This document shows, piece after piece, positions 1 through 9,000 of a stretch of 64,000 nt of DNA. The stretch spans positions 166,532-230,531 of the forward strand of contig JAJXWB010000001.1 of assembly GCA_021781815.1 (NCBI GenBank). Direction: 5' to 3'. The position numbers and the translations under genes were made by a program. The number at the start of each line of letters is the position of its first letter. The stretch's first letter is position 1. This DNA is from Pseudomonadota bacterium (GTDB lineage: Bacteria; Pseudomonadota; Alphaproteobacteria; Rhizobiales; Beijerinckiaceae). A model generated the notes under the pieces. That model had not been told where the DNA came from. It did no database searches and was given only the letters and a program-made list of their open reading frames with translations.

Positions 1-215
1 GCCAGAATCCGGTTGTCGATCTTCACCACCGATTCGATCAGTGGAATCTTGAAATGCAGGCCGGGCTCTGTGATCAGCCCCCGGCCCGAGACAGGCGCGC
101 CGAATCGCAGCACGAGCGCCTGCTCGGTCTGCTGCACCTGGAACATGGCGCCGGTCGCGAACACGACCAGAAGAACCGCGATGATGGTCAGGAGAACGCC
201 GGTCGAGGGTTTCAC
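1..215 (-). CDS. hflC: HflC, SPFH/band-7 modulator of FtsH protease (N-terminal part only)
   Basis: Partial gene; only the first ~71 codons are inside the window and the 3' part lies beyond base 1. Translation from a GTG at 215 begins VKPSTGVLLTIIAVLL, a membrane anchor at about residues 5-23. It continues into a band-7 domain start (FQVQQTEQALVLRFGAPV) typical of HflC. The GTG overlaps the hflK stop codon (GTGA), so the two are translationally coupled, as in most proteobacteria. HflC partners HflK in a periplasmic-facing assembly around the membrane protease FtsH and limits its activity. Identification is firm; length and C-terminus cannot be judged here. Confidence 0.9.
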   Translation of the reverse strand, partial: MKPSTGVLLTIIAVLLVVFATGAMFQVQQTEQALVLRFGAPVSGRGLITEPGLHFKIPLIESVVKIDNRIL

Positions 216-1312
216 TTCTTGCCTCCCGCGCTCTTGTCGCCGAGCGGCAGATAGGGCACGACGCCCTGCCCGGCGCTTTTGTCCACGATCACCTTGTCTG
301 CGCCGCCCAGGACGCGCTCCATGGTTTCAAGATACATGCGCTCGCGCGTGATCTCAGGCGCGTTCTTGTACTGCACGTAGATCTGGTCGAAGCGCGACGC
401 CTGGCCCCGTGCTTCCGCGACCGTCTGCTCGCGATAGGCCTCCGCCTCCTGCTGGATGCGCGCCGCCTGGCCGCGCGCTTCCGGCACCACCTTGTTGGCG
501 TACCCCTCGGCCTCGTTCTTCAGGCGATCGCGATCCTGCTGCGCAGCGGTCACATCGCGGAAGGCCGAGATGACCGAAGCGGGCGGATCGACAGACAGCA
601 ATTGCACCTGCACGATCCTCACCCCGGCCTTGTAGCTGTCGAGCACGCGTTGCATCAGTTCCTGCACGGCTGGTTCGATCACCTTGCGCTCGGCGGTGAG
701 CAGCTTCTGGATCTGCGAGCGGCCGACGATCTCCCGCATCGCGCTTTCGGCCACCGCCTTCACTGTCCCCGGAGGATTGGAAACGTTGAACGCGTAGTCT
801 TCAGGATTGACGTCGTCGATCTTCCAGATCACGCGGAACTTCACGTCGGCGATGTTCTCGTCGCCCGTGAGCATCAGGCTCTCCTCGGGCACGTCGATCA
901 TCGTGCGCGAATCGACGCGCATTTCCGAGCCGATGTCGGTCGCCTGGAAGTCGGTCACATTGAGCTTAATTACCGAGCCGACCGGATAGGGCAGATTGTA
1001 GTTCAGCCCTTCCTTCGTCTTCCCCGTGAATTTGCCGAATACCAGATTGAGGCCGACCTGGTTGGTGGCGACGATGTAGAAACCGGACATCAGCCACAGC
1101 AGGGCGCCGGCCAGAAAAAAGAAGAGCAACCCCTTGGCGCCGAAGCCGCCCGGCATGGCCGATTGCAGCCGCTCCTGGCCGCGCCGCAGCAATTCCTCAA
1201 GATTGGGCGGGGTTCCGCCCCCGCCTGCCGGCCCGCCGCCCCACGGACCGGGCGACCCCCACGGATTCTGGCCGCCGGGTCTGCGCGGTCCGTCCTGATT
1301 GCTCCAGGGCAT
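212..1312 (-). CDS. hflK: HflK, SPFH/band-7 modulator of FtsH protease
   Basis: 366 residues from ATG 1312. Residues 1-35 are Gly/Pro-rich, as is usual at the HflK N-terminus. A transmembrane helix at about 61-81 is followed by a band-7 domain (about 85-270). The C-terminal part is helical and charged, with EARGQAARIQQEAEAYREQ-type repeats that form the coiled coil of the HflK/HflC cage. The reading frame stays open 34 codons upstream, but MPWSNQDGPRRPGG is the conventional HflK start. hflC follows with a 4-base overlap. Role from family knowledge: regulates FtsH-dependent degradation of membrane and cytosolic substrates. The 1313-1474 gap before folA holds nothing I can identify. Confidence 0.95.
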   Translation of the reverse strand: MPWSNQDGPRRPGGQNPWGSPGPWGGGPAGGGGTPPNLEELLRRGQERLQSAMPGGFGAKGLLFFFLAGALLWLMSGFYIVATNQVGLNLVFGKFTGKTKEGLNYNLPYPVGSVIKLNVTDFQATDIGSEMRVDSRTMIDVPEESLMLTGDENIADVKFRVIWKIDDVNPEDYAFNVSNPPGTVKAVAESAMREIVGRSQIQKLLTAERKVIEPAVQELMQRVLDSYKAGVRIVQVQLLSVDPPASVISAFRDVTAAQQDRDRLKNEAEGYANKVVPEARGQAARIQQEAEAYREQTVAEARGQASRFDQIYVQYKNAPEITRERMYLETMERVLGGADKVIVDKSAGQGVVPYLPLGDKSAGGKK

Positions 1313-1474
1313 GCTCGTCCTCACAGCCGCATTGCAAGCGGCGCCCGACTTATAGGTGCGCCGGGCGGCGCCGGCAATGTGGCGGGAGATGGGGGCCGCG
1401 CGGCGCAGTTGCAATGCTCGGTGCGGCTGCGGGAGGCGGCTTTCCGGCTTGCGCGCGTCCCGGACCGCGAGCCT

Positions 1475-1981
1475 TCAGGCTCGCTCGAAGATCCTGATCG
1501 TATATTCCACCTCGTCCTTCGGACCGCGATCCGGGGTTTCGCGCGAGACTTCCTTCCAGTCCGCCGGATCGAGCGGCGGGAACGTGGCGTCGCCCGGCGG
1601 CGTCAATTCGACTTCGGTCAGCACGATACGGTCGGCGTTCGGCAGCATTGCCGCATAGATCTCTGAGCCGCCGACGACCATGACTTCATCGACGCCCATC
1701 GCCGTCGCCCGCGCCTGCGCCAGATCGAGCGCCGCATCAGGCGAGCGGGCCACCAAGACGCCCGCAGCGTCGAAAGCCGGATCGCGCGTGACCACTATGG
1801 TCTCGCGACCGGGCAGCGGTTTGCCGATCGACTCGAACGTCCTGCGCCCCATGATCATCGGCCGGCCCCATGTCGTCGCCCGAAAGCGCCTGAGATCGCT
1901 TGGCAAGCGCCAGGGCAGCTCTCCCGCTGATCCGATCACGCCGTTGCGCGCGACCGCGACGATGAACACGATTTTGGCCAT
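1475..1981 (-). CDS. folA: Dihydrofolate reductase
   Basis: 168 residues starting MAKIVFIVAVARNGVIG, the standard DHFR N-terminal strand with the NADPH/folate-contacting NGVIG loop. It is followed by the GELPWRLPSDLRRFR segment (the conserved LPW and helix-B region), GRPMIMGRRTFESIG (cofactor site) and VVGGSEIYAAMLP near the middle. It reduces dihydrofolate to tetrahydrofolate, which is needed because the nearby ThyA oxidises methylene-THF to DHF. An ATG five codons upstream (1996) is in frame. I prefer 1981 because family members begin MAKIV or similar, though neither start has a strong ribosome-binding site. Not in an operon with thyA: the UPF0178 gene and a convergent terminator lie between them. 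Confidence 0.93.
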   Translation of the reverse strand: MAKIVFIVAVARNGVIGSAGELPWRLPSDLRRFRATTWGRPMIMGRRTFESIGKPLPGRETIVVTRDPAFDAAGVLVARSPDAALDLAQARATAMGVDEVMVVGGSEIYAAMLPNADRIVLTEVELTPPGDATFPPLDPADWKEVSRETPDRGPKDEVEYTIRIFERA

Positions 1982-2045
1982 GGGTTTCTTTCGCATTGTC
2001 GAATCGCTCGAAATCGCCTTACATTTTCGTTGTCGTCAACCAACC

Positions 2046-2060
2046 GAAAGGAGGTGATCC
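2046..2060 (+). promoter_or_regulatory. Extended Shine-Dalgarno (15 nt) before a mini-ORF
   Basis: GAAAGGAGGTGATCC is complementary over its full length to the usual alphaproteobacterial 16S rRNA 3' end (GGAUCACCUCCUUUC). Ordinary sites in this window match only 4-6 bases. The GGAGG core sits 7 bases before the GTG at 2062. The match to the 16S tail is from general knowledge; no 16S gene is present in this window. Confidence 0.8.
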
Positions 2061-2061
2061 A

Positions 2062-2145
2062 GTGTCTCATTGTCATCAGCCGAAGTCTGCGCTGCGGGCT
2101 TTGTGCGGCGCCTGGACTCCTCGTGCGGCGTTCGGGCCTGCTTAA
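2062..2145 (+). CDS. 27-residue mini-protein or leader peptide
   Basis: GTG-initiated ORF of 27 codons, translating as MSHCHQPKSALRALCGAW followed by TPRAAFGPA. It has two Cys, one Trp and several Arg. The reason to call it is the preceding 15-nt perfect complement to the 16S 3' end at ideal spacing, and a hairpin terminator 32 bases after its TAA. Together these suggest a self-contained small transcription unit divergent from folA. I do not recognise the product. It could be a short functional peptide, a leader or ribosome-loading element, or a cis-acting 16S-like sequence with no peptide role. No hydrophobic segment or signal peptide is present. Confidence 0.55.
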   Translation: MSHCHQPKSALRALCGAWTPRAAFGPA

Positions 2146-2176
2146 GCCGTTGCTGTAACCGGCAAAGACAATGCGG

Positions 2177-2210
2177 GGGGCCATCTCGGCAGGGATGGCC
2201 CCTTCATTTT
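2177..2210. terminator. Hairpin terminator, possibly bidirectional
   Basis: 9-bp stem GGGGCCATC / GATGGCCCC with an 8-base loop, followed on the plus strand by TTCATTTT. It terminates the mini-ORF transcript. It overlaps the last codon of the convergent UPF0178 gene (stop at 2204-2206), so it may serve both directions. Confidence 0.7.
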
Positions 2211-2671
2211 GAACTGGCCCTCCGGGCAAGACGCGCCAGCGCGAGATCGAGCGCCGAAAGGAAGGCCGAGCGATCGCGCGGTCCGAATGGCGATGGTCCG
2301 GACGTTGCGGCGCCGGCCGAGCGCAGATCGGTCATCAGGTTGCGCGTCGCCAGCGCCGCGCCGATGTTGTCGGCGCTCCATATCTGCCCCTTCGGCGACA
2401 AGACCGATGCGCCCGCCTTTACGCAACGATCGGCCAGCGGCAGGTCGGCGGTGACGACCACGGCCTCGCCGTTCGCCCGCTCCGCAATCCAGTCGTCGGC
2501 GACATCGGGGCCGGCTGGAACAATCACGCGCTCTATGAATGGCGCGCGCGGAATTGCGATGAACGAGTTCGATACGACGAACACACGCGCGCGCCGCCGT
2601 TCCGCCACCTTGTAGATTTCGTCCTTCACCGGGCAGGCGTCCGCGTCGACGAGGATCGAAAAGCCGCTCAC
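2204..2671 (-). CDS. UPF0178 (YaiI/YqxD) family protein
   Basis: 155 residues from a GTG at 2671: [18 protein letters not shown]. The [11 protein letters not shown] motif at the N-terminus and the central [14 protein letters not shown] block are hallmarks of UPF0178/DUF188, a PIN-like fold whose acidic residues suggest metal-dependent nuclease chemistry. The biochemical role is not established. An open frame extends 20 codons further upstream but runs into the thyA coding sequence, and the GTG gives the normal ~150-residue length. It lies 10 bases after the thyA stop, so it is probably co-transcribed with thyA. Confidence 0.85.
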   Translation of the reverse strand: MSGFSILVDADACPVKDEIYKVAERRRARVFVVSNSFIAIPRAPFIERVIVPAGPDVADDWIAERANGEAVVVTADLPLADRCVKAGASVLSPKGQIWSADNIGAALATRNLMTDLRSAGAATSGPSPFGPRDRSAFLSALDLALARLARRASSK

Positions 2672-2681
2672 GCCGTCAACC

Positions 2682-3488
2682 CTATACAGCGACGTCGGCC
2701 TTGATCGCCGGCCACGCCTCATAGCCTTCAAAAATTATATCATCATAGGTAAAATCGAAAATCGACGTCACGCCGGGATTGAGCCGCAGCCTCGGCAGCG
2801 GCTTCGGCGAGCGCGTGAGTTGCAGTTGCGCCTGCTCGACATGATTGTCGTAGAGATGCGCGTCGCCGAAAGAATGGACGAAATCGCCGACCTCGCAGCC
2901 CGTGACGTGTGCGACCATCGCGTTGAGCAGCGCATAGCTCGCGATATTGAACGGCACGCCGAGGAAGACATCCGCCGAACGCTGGTATAATTGCAGCGAC
3001 AGCCGCCGGCGGCCATCGATCTCCGCGACGTGGAACTGGAACAGGCAATGGCAGGGCGCCAGCGCCATGGCGTCGAGATCGGCCGGATTCCATGCGCTGA
3101 CGACAAGACGCCGCGAAAACGGATTGCGCCGGATTTCGTCCACGACCCAGGAAATCTGGTCGATCGCGCGCCCATCCGGCGCCGCCCATGAGCGCCATTG
3201 CTTGCCGTAGACCGGCCCGAGATCGCCGTTCTCGTCGGCCCATTCGTCCCAGATCGTGACCTTTTTGTCTTGCAGATAGGCGATGTTGGTGTCGCCTTTC
3301 AGAAACCACAGCAATTCATGCACGATCGCGCGCAGATAGAGCTTCTTGGTCGTAACCAGCGGAAAGCCGTCGCCGAGATCGAACCGCATCTGGCGCCCGA
3401 AGACGGACCGCGTGCCCGTGCCGGTGCGGTCGGCCTTGGCGACGCCATCGTGCAGCACTTGCGAGAGGAGGTCGAGATATTGGCGCAT
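2682..3488 (-). CDS. thyA: Thymidylate synthase
   Basis: 268 residues against 264 in E. coli. It starts [15 protein letters not shown] and contains [12 protein letters not shown] (phosphate-binding Arg loop, residues 21-30), the [10 protein letters not shown] block, and catalytic Cys146 in [12 protein letters not shown]. It methylates dUMP to dTMP using 5,10-methylene-THF and releases DHF, which is recycled by the nearby FolA. This is the classical folate-type enzyme, not flavin-dependent ThyX. The ATG at 3488 is the only sensible start. The FNR-type regulator ends 56 bases upstream on the same strand. Confidence 0.97.
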   Translation of the reverse strand: MRQYLDLLSQVLHDGVAKADRTGTGTRSVFGRQMRFDLGDGFPLVTTKKLYLRAIVHELLWFLKGDTNIAYLQDKKVTIWDEWADENGDLGPVYGKQWRSWAAPDGRAIDQISWVVDEIRRNPFSRRLVVSAWNPADLDAMALAPCHCLFQFHVAEIDGRRRLSLQLYQRSADVFLGVPFNIASYALLNAMVAHVTGCEVGDFVHSFGDAHLYDNHVEQAQLQLTRSPKPLPRLRLNPGVTSIFDFTYDDIIFEGYEAWPAIKADVAV

Positions 3489-3543
3489 GAGCGAAAACTA
3501 TCGCGATTCCGCGCCGAGGCCTAACCGGGCTGTGGATTGCGGA

Positions 3544-4305
3544 CTATCGCGCCGCGATCTTTTCGAGTCGTTCGAGATCGAGCAGCCGCACGCCGTCCGG
3601 CACAACGAGCAGCGCCTTTTCGCGCGCCAGCTTGCTGACGGCGCGGCTGACGGTTTCGATCGTCAGCCCGAGAAAATCGGCTATGTCCTGCCGCGTCATC
3701 GGCAGCGGCACGGTCACGGAATTGTGGTTGAACTGCGCCCATCGTTTGCGCAGCCCGATCAGGAAGCAGACGACGCGCTCCTCGGCCGTGCGCCGGCCGA
3801 TGATGACCATCTGCTCCTGCGCCAGGCTCAGTTCGTGGCTCGCCAGATCGTACAGACGACGCAGCAGGTGCGGGCGCTCGTCGACAAGGGCCGCGAACGC
3901 CTCGCGATTGAACTTGCAGGCGGTGACCGCGGTCAACGCCTCCGCGCCGTAGACGGTTCGCTCGGACATCGACAGACCGAGAAAATCGCCGGGAATGGCG
4001 AAGCCGACAACCTGACGCCGCCCGTCCGGGAGCAGCCGGTAAAGGCGAACGGAGCCAGAGGTGAGATTGTAGACTGAATCTGACGGCTCGTCCTGCGCGA
4101 ACATCTGCTGGCGCTGCCCATAGCAGACCGGTCGCGCCATGGCTTCGAGTTCGACGAGTTCGTGCGGCTCCAGCGCGCCGCACACGGAGGAAGGCCTGAT
4201 CCCGCAAACTGAGCACCCGGACCCGGGAGCTGTGGGCAGGCAGCAACCTCCCGCGCCCGGCTCGGGCTTGGCAGAACGGGGCGGTTCCGGATCGCGCGAG
4301 ATCAT
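3544..4305 (-). CDS. FNR/CRP-family oxygen-responsive regulator (FnrN type)
   Basis: 253 residues. The N-terminus carries C31-x2-C34-x7-C42 (CSVCGIRPSSVC), and a fourth Cys at 61 (ARPVCYGQ) matches the fourth ligand of the oxygen-labile [4Fe-4S] cluster of FNR/FnrN. A cAMP-binding-like beta-roll (about 70-160) follows, then a long dimerisation helix and a C-terminal winged helix. The recognition helix has the ETVSRAVSKL pattern characteristic of FNR proteins that read TTGAT half-sites. The four Cys distinguish it from FixK and CRP. It would control micro-oxic metabolism. I saw no convincing TTGATnnnnATCAA box in front of it, so autoregulation is not supported. Residues before about 25 are variable and the exact start is uncertain. 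Confidence 0.88.
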   Translation of the reverse strand: MISRDPEPPRSAKPEPGAGGCCLPTAPGSGCSVCGIRPSSVCGALEPHELVELEAMARPVCYGQRQQMFAQDEPSDSVYNLTSGSVRLYRLLPDGRRQVVGFAIPGDFLGLSMSERTVYGAEALTAVTACKFNREAFAALVDERPHLLRRLYDLASHELSLAQEQMVIIGRRTAEERVVCFLIGLRKRWAQFNHNSVTVPLPMTRQDIADFLGLTIETVSRAVSKLAREKALLVVPDGVRLLDLERLEKIAAR

Positions 4306-4448
4306 TGGCCACTATTACCATGAATCAGACGCAAAGAAACCGGGGGAACGGCTGGAGCGCATTCAAAAAAACGCGGCATATTCGCATTTTGCGCACGTAA
4401 TGATGCGTTCGCCGCAACGCTCCTCTTTCTCCAGCGCACGAGTCGCCC

Positions 4449-4454
4449 TATATT
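4449..4454 (+). promoter_or_regulatory. Probable -10 element of ssrA
   Basis: TATATT about 7 bases before the start of the folded acceptor-piece region of ssrA. The hexamer 17 bases upstream (TTTCTC) is a poor -35, so only the -10 is proposed. Confidence 0.4.
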
Positions 4455-4460
4455 CATGTC

Positions 4461-4785
4461 GCCTTCGCAAGAAGGCTATGGCGATAAACAGGCTTCGTAA
4501 TAAACCATCCGGACCCGGGGGCGGTACCCGGCGCCTCCACCCCAGTCCACGCTCAACTGTGGATTGCGGCGGGGGCGAAATAGGATCGACGGGGGCGTAA
4601 AGGGAGTTCTTTTGCCCGGCATGATACCGCCGTTATCGGGTCAAACCTATAGTTGCCAACGACAACTATGCTCCGGTGGCCCTCGCTGCGTAACGCAGCG
4701 CTGGTACTGGGAATCAAGCCCTAGAGGGTTGCACCTCTAGGCGGGGCCCGGAGGCGCCTGGCAACAGAAGCCTCCACCTAATTTC
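4461..4785 (+). ncRNA. ssrA: tmRNA, circularly permuted two-piece (ssrA)
   Basis: The order is acceptor piece then coding piece, as in alphaproteobacteria. The acceptor piece ends CGCCTCCACC (4532-4541). The coding piece starts GGGGGCGAAATAGGATCGAC at 4571. CGCCTCC (4532-4538) pairs with GGGGGCG (4571-4577) over 7 bp with one G-T, forming the tRNA-like acceptor stem. A T-arm CCGGG-7-CCCGG lies just upstream of the 3' side. The tag reading frame at 4655-4693 encodes ANDNYAPVALAA plus stop, ending in the ClpXP degron. A hairpin follows the stop, and a GGAGGC/GCCTCC stem (4750-4775) closes the 3' end. The outer ends (4461, ~4785) and the excised internal segment (~4543-4570) are estimates. Together with SmpB it rescues stalled ribosomes. 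Confidence 0.93.
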
Positions 4786-4858
4786 GTCCCTTGGACGACG
4801 TAAAACTGGTAAGCGTGTCGGCGTCATCTCTTCCTGGATCAGAACCGAAGCCGAAAGC

Positions 4859-5527
4859 ATGGCGACCGACCACATTCGTTACGATCTCCTCGTCCAGGAC
4901 GCATTTCGCGGCATCTTCCGCAAGGTGCTGACCGACGCCGCCGCGCACGGACTGCCGGGCGAGCATCATTTCTACATAACGTTCAAGACCCACGCGCCGG
5001 GCGTCGTGCTGTCCGATCGACTGCGCGCCGAATATCCCGAGCAGATGACGATCATCCTTCAGCATCAGTTCTGGGATCTTCGCGTGCATGATTCGGGCTT
5101 CGATGTCGGCCTGTCGTTCAGGAGAATTCCCGAGAAGCTCGAAATTCCGTTCGCCGCCGTCACCGGCTTTTTCGATCCCTCCGTCAATTTCGGCGCGGAA
5201 TTCACCGCCGAGGAGGACGCTGCCGAGTCCGATGACGAAGGGGCGCATGAAGCGCCGGCGGCCAAGCCAAACAAGGCCCCCTCCTCCATCGCGACGCTTG
5301 GCGTCGCGCCGGTCGCCAAAGCCGACTCGGCCAAAGCCCACTCGGGGAAGACGGCGCCCGCCAAATCCGAGACGGTCAAGACATCGGAAAAGGCTCCGTC
5401 CGGCAAGCCGGGCCCGCGCGGCAGCGGCTCCGAGCCAGCCGTCGTCGCGCCTTCGACGGACGACAGCGGCGACGCCGTCACGCCCAAGGTCGTTTCAATC
5501 GACTCTTTCCGCAAGAAGACCACCTGA
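4859..5527 (+). CDS. sspB: SspB, ClpXP adaptor for ssrA-tagged proteins (alpha type)
   Basis: 222 residues. The tag-binding core (about 1-105, IRYDLLVQDAFRGIFRKVL then HHFYITFKTHAPGVVLSD) matches the alphaproteobacterial SspB family. A long low-complexity Ala/Lys/Ser/Pro linker (about 115-205) leads to a C-terminal VVSIDSFRKK, the XB-like peptide that docks on the ClpX N-domain. SspB delivers proteins bearing the tmRNA tag to ClpXP. It begins about 75 bases after the ssrA gene encoding that tag, so tag and adaptor are physically linked. The start ATG 4859 has only a weak ribosome-binding site, but translation from it gives the conserved N-terminus. Confidence 0.9.
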   Translation: MATDHIRYDLLVQDAFRGIFRKVLTDAAAHGLPGEHHFYITFKTHAPGVVLSDRLRAEYPEQMTIILQHQFWDLRVHDSGFDVGLSFRRIPEKLEIPFAAVTGFFDPSVNFGAEFTAEEDAAESDDEGAHEAPAAKPNKAPSSIATLGVAPVAKADSAKAHSGKTAPAKSETVKTSEKAPSGKPGPRGSGSEPAVVAPSTDDSGDAVTPKVVSIDSFRKKTT

Positions 5528-5538
5528 AAGTGCGCAGC

Positions 5539-5730
5539 ATGGGCGAAATCGTCAATCTTCGTCACATGCGCAAGGACCGCGCCCGGCGCGCAGCGGAGAA
5601 AGCCGCCGCCGCCAATCGCGCCGCCTTCGGCCGCCCGCGCGCCGAGCGGGAGGCGCAAGAGGCCGCACGCGCGCTGGACGTGCGCAAGCTCGACGGCCAC
5701 CGCCGCGACGACGCCTCGGCCGATGAGTGA
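5539..5730 (+). CDS. DUF4169-type small basic protein
   Basis: 63 residues starting MGEIVNLRHMRKDRARR, highly charged, Ala/Arg/Glu-rich and probably one long helix. The MGEIVNLR(H/Q) start followed by a K/R/A/E helix is the DUF4169 pattern seen after sspB in related genomes; I assign it from that pattern. An in-frame GTG at 5530 is possible, but the conserved start is the ATG at 5539. It overlaps the next gene by 8 bases and follows sspB by 11, which indicates an operon. Function unknown. Confidence 0.75.
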   Translation: MGEIVNLRHMRKDRARRAAEKAAAANRAAFGRPRAEREAQEAARALDVRKLDGHRRDDASADE

Positions 5731-5986
5731 ACTGGACGCTGCGTCCCGACAGGTCGTCAAACGATCGTTACAGATCGCCGGCCATCGCACCAGCGTTTCG
5801 CTCGAACAGGTTTTCTGGACCGAATTGCGCGCCATAGCCGTGGCGCGCGAACGATCGATCGCAAGTCTCGTGGCCGAAATCGACGCTGTCCGCGGGGCAG
5901 CGAACCTCTCCTCCGCCCTGCGCGTCTTCGTGCTGGAGACCGTGCGGGCGAACCGCGAACGCTCGCTGCCGGCGACGCCGCTCTAG
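5723..5986 (+). CDS. Ribbon-helix-helix domain protein
   Basis: 87 residues. KRSLQIAGHRTSVSLEQVFWTELRAIAVARERSI fits an RHH_4-type domain: a basic strand, then RTSVSLEQVFW, then two helices. Such domains bind DNA as dimers, so it may be a small regulator, although members of this family are often mis-annotated as sulfotransferases. Its ATG lies inside the end of the DUF4169 gene (8-base overlap), so the two are coupled. It is the last plus-strand gene of the ssrA-sspB group. Its target is unknown. Confidence 0.75.
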   Translation: MSELDAASRQVVKRSLQIAGHRTSVSLEQVFWTELRAIAVARERSIASLVAEIDAVRGAANLSSALRVFVLETVRANRERSLPATPL

Positions 5987-6016
5987 AGCGGGAAGCCGCA
6001 ACAAGGCCCGCTATTC

Positions 6017-9000
6017 TCAATACCGCCCCGCCGTCGACGGATCGGGCGCCGCTCCGCGCCGCGCTGGCGCGAAGGCCGATGGAGCGCGCGCGCGCGGCGC
6101 TTGATTTGGCGGCGACCGGGCGACGTCGTCGGGCGCCGCACGCCTCGGACCCGGCCGGCCCATGTCCGCCTGCGCCTTCTCCGCACGTTTCGCGTCAAGC
6201 CGCGCCTTCTCGATGCGCGCCAGTTCGGCTTGCCGATCCGCCTCGCGCTGACGATCGAATTTCAGCCGTCGGTTGAAAAAGGCGCGCTCGCGAATGTCGG
6301 CCTCAAGCGCCGCGTTGCGCGCCGCCTCGCGCGCAATCGCGCGTTCCGCGAGCGCTGCGAAGACCGCGTCCGCCCGCGCGGTGCGCGTCGGCGCACGAAC
6401 GTCGCCGGACCAGACGATTTCAAGAGCGGGCGGCGAGCCGCTCCAGTCCATCGAAGGCGCAGAGGTCAGCGTTTCATGCAGGTCGAGAGCGCCGGAGCGC
6501 AGGTCGAGAGCGCCGCCGATGCGGACGCCGCGCCCGCCCGCGCGCGCTGTGGCGGGCGTCAGCGCAAGCCGCCCCGCCGCCAGCGCAAGGTCGCCGTCGA
6601 ACGGATCGATCGCCTGCTCGCCATTGTCGAGAGCGCCCGATAGCGCGCCTGTCAGCATCGCGCGCTCGATCGGAATTTCGTCAGCGTCGACCCTGATCAC
6701 GACGCGCGCGAGCGCATCGGGCGCCGCCCTGGCAACACGAACGTCGGTGAACCGGGCATGACCGGCGCCGGCGAGCGATCCGACGAACTGGCTCGTCGAT
6801 GCGCCGGCGCCGCCCGCGTCCAGCCGCCCCGTCACGCGCGCCGAAAACGGTCCGCTCACAATCTCCACGCCATCGGCCGAAAGCCTCACCTTCCCGAGCG
6901 CCGAGGCGCCTTCGCGTCGGAGCGATCCCTCGCCCGTCAGCCTCCCGCCGCCAAGCCTCATGCTCAGGTCGCGAAAATCGAGCGCGTTCGGCGCGAGAGC
7001 AAGGCGCATGTGCGCGTCAGCGCCGCTCGCGCCGCCCAGATCGAGCCGGGCGACCGTTAGGTCAAGATCGGCCGTCGGCGGATCGAACGGCGTCGGCGCA
7101 AATCCGAGTTGCGGCCAGAGGGCGCCGGCGGCGGCCGGTTGCGGCGGCCCGAGTACGAGCGACGCCAGAAACGGCGCCGACAGCGCATCAAGCGACAATG
7201 CGCCCGTGACCTTGCCCTCCTCGTTCCTGACCAGAGCGCCCTTGGCCGTCACGCCGACCACCGTCGCCGACAGATCGTCCAGCGAAAGCTTGTTGGACGC
7301 GAGCGCGAGGCGCGCCTTGCCCTCGACCGGCAGGCGCCGCGTGAGATCGGGCGCGCCGAGCGCCAGCATCTGGATGATCGGCGCGACGTCGGTCAGTTTG
7401 AAGGCCAGCGCGCCGGACGCGCCGACCCGATCCGGCGCAACGTCTGCGTCTCCGGCAAAGTCGATTTTCGCGCCCGCCATCTCGAAATGCGCGGAGGCGC
7501 TCATCGGCTGGCCGGGCTCGCCCACGCCCTGCGCCTCGAAGACACCGGGTCCAAGACCTTTGATCGGGATGACCGCGAATCCCAATTGTTGCAACATGAT
7601 CGCAGCGTCTGCGCCCTCCGCGCGCACGGAGGCCTCGACCCGTCGGCCACCGTCGTCCACGGGGCGCAGATGCGCCGAAAGCCTGGCGCCGCCGGCGTCG
7701 CCAGAAAGATCGACCCGCATGAACGCTGGAGCGTCGCCTGTTGTCAGCCCAAACGTCAGATGCGCCGGCGACAGGGCGCGCGCGCGCGCTAAAAACGCTT
7801 CGCTCGCCGCGCTTGGCGCAACCTGACGCACAAGACCGGCGAGATCTGCAAGGCGCGTTGCGTCGAGTTTCAGATCGAGCCGGCCGCCCCCTCGCGCGAA
7901 CCGTCCGGCGCCGGTCAGCGTCGCGCCGCCGAGATCGGCGATTGACAGATCATCAAGCGCAAATCCCCACGCGTCGCGCGTCGCGCGCAATCGAATTCGA
8001 CCGGCGTCGACCGAGGACTGTCCAACGCGCGCAACCTTGATCGCGCGCGCGTCGAGCGCCGCCGCCACGTCGAGGTCGCCCCCCAGCGCCACGATTGCGC
8101 TCACATCCGGAAGCTGATCGATATCGAGCGCCGAAGACGTCAGTTGCGCCTCGACTTTTCCGCGGTCGCCGGCGTGCGGCGCGGTCCAGGACAGCGCGCC
8201 GGCGAAATGCGACCGGTCGAAATCGACATCGAGCAGGCGCGCGGAAAAAGCCGCCGCACTCCCCTTTACCACAGCGTTCACGTCGATGCGCCCAAATTGC
8301 GCAAGGGCGATCATGCGGGCGACATCCGGCGCCGCCGGCGCGATCCAGTCGGCGAAAGTTCGAGGATCTCGCAGTGAAATACGCATCGCGCCGTCGAGTT
8401 CGACACCATGCGCCAGTTGGAGCGCCCCGGCGTAATGCAGATGCCCGCGGCCGGGCGGATCGCCCTCGATCACCACCTGCGGCGTTTCGCCCGGCGCAAC
8501 GCGCAGGCTGAGCGAGGGCCCCGCTACCGTCGCGCCGCCCGCCGTCGCGCTATCGGCGGCCAAGTCCAGCGAAAGCGGGATCGCGCTTTTGAACGTCGCA
8601 AGCGCAGCGAGTCCATAAGCCTCATGGAATCTGTCGAGGTTCAGGTTGCGCGCCGACAGCTTCGCGATCAGCGGCCCCGCGCGCTCAAATTGCGCAGTTC
8701 CCGTAAAGATGAGCGCATGGTCGGCGTCGCCCAGCCGCGCCTCGATGTTCTCGGCGCGAACGGCGTCGGGCGCGGCGGTCAGATTGCACGTCGCGCGCCA
8801 CGGCGCCTCCCCGTTCTTCCCGCCCGCTCCCGTCGTCGTCGCATGGCCCGAAAACATCGGCGCATCATGGACCAGCGCGACATCGCCCTCGAATTCGGCA
8901 TGCGCGCCTGCGCTGGAATCGTCCAGCGCAAGCTGCGCGCGCATCTTTCCACCTTCGAGCGCGCCGGTCGAAAACGAAAAATCGAGCCTGCGTTCGCTCT

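Noticed and set aside
602..1666. 354-codon plus-strand open frame opposite hflK and folA
   Set aside because: It has low-complexity His/Arg/Leu-rich translation with no motif, while the minus strand carries HflK and DHFR with clear signatures. Antisense open frames are expected at this GC content.
4306..4448. FNR box controlling the FNR-type regulator or ssrA
   Set aside because: I looked for TTGATnnnnATCAA and near matches and found none convincing.
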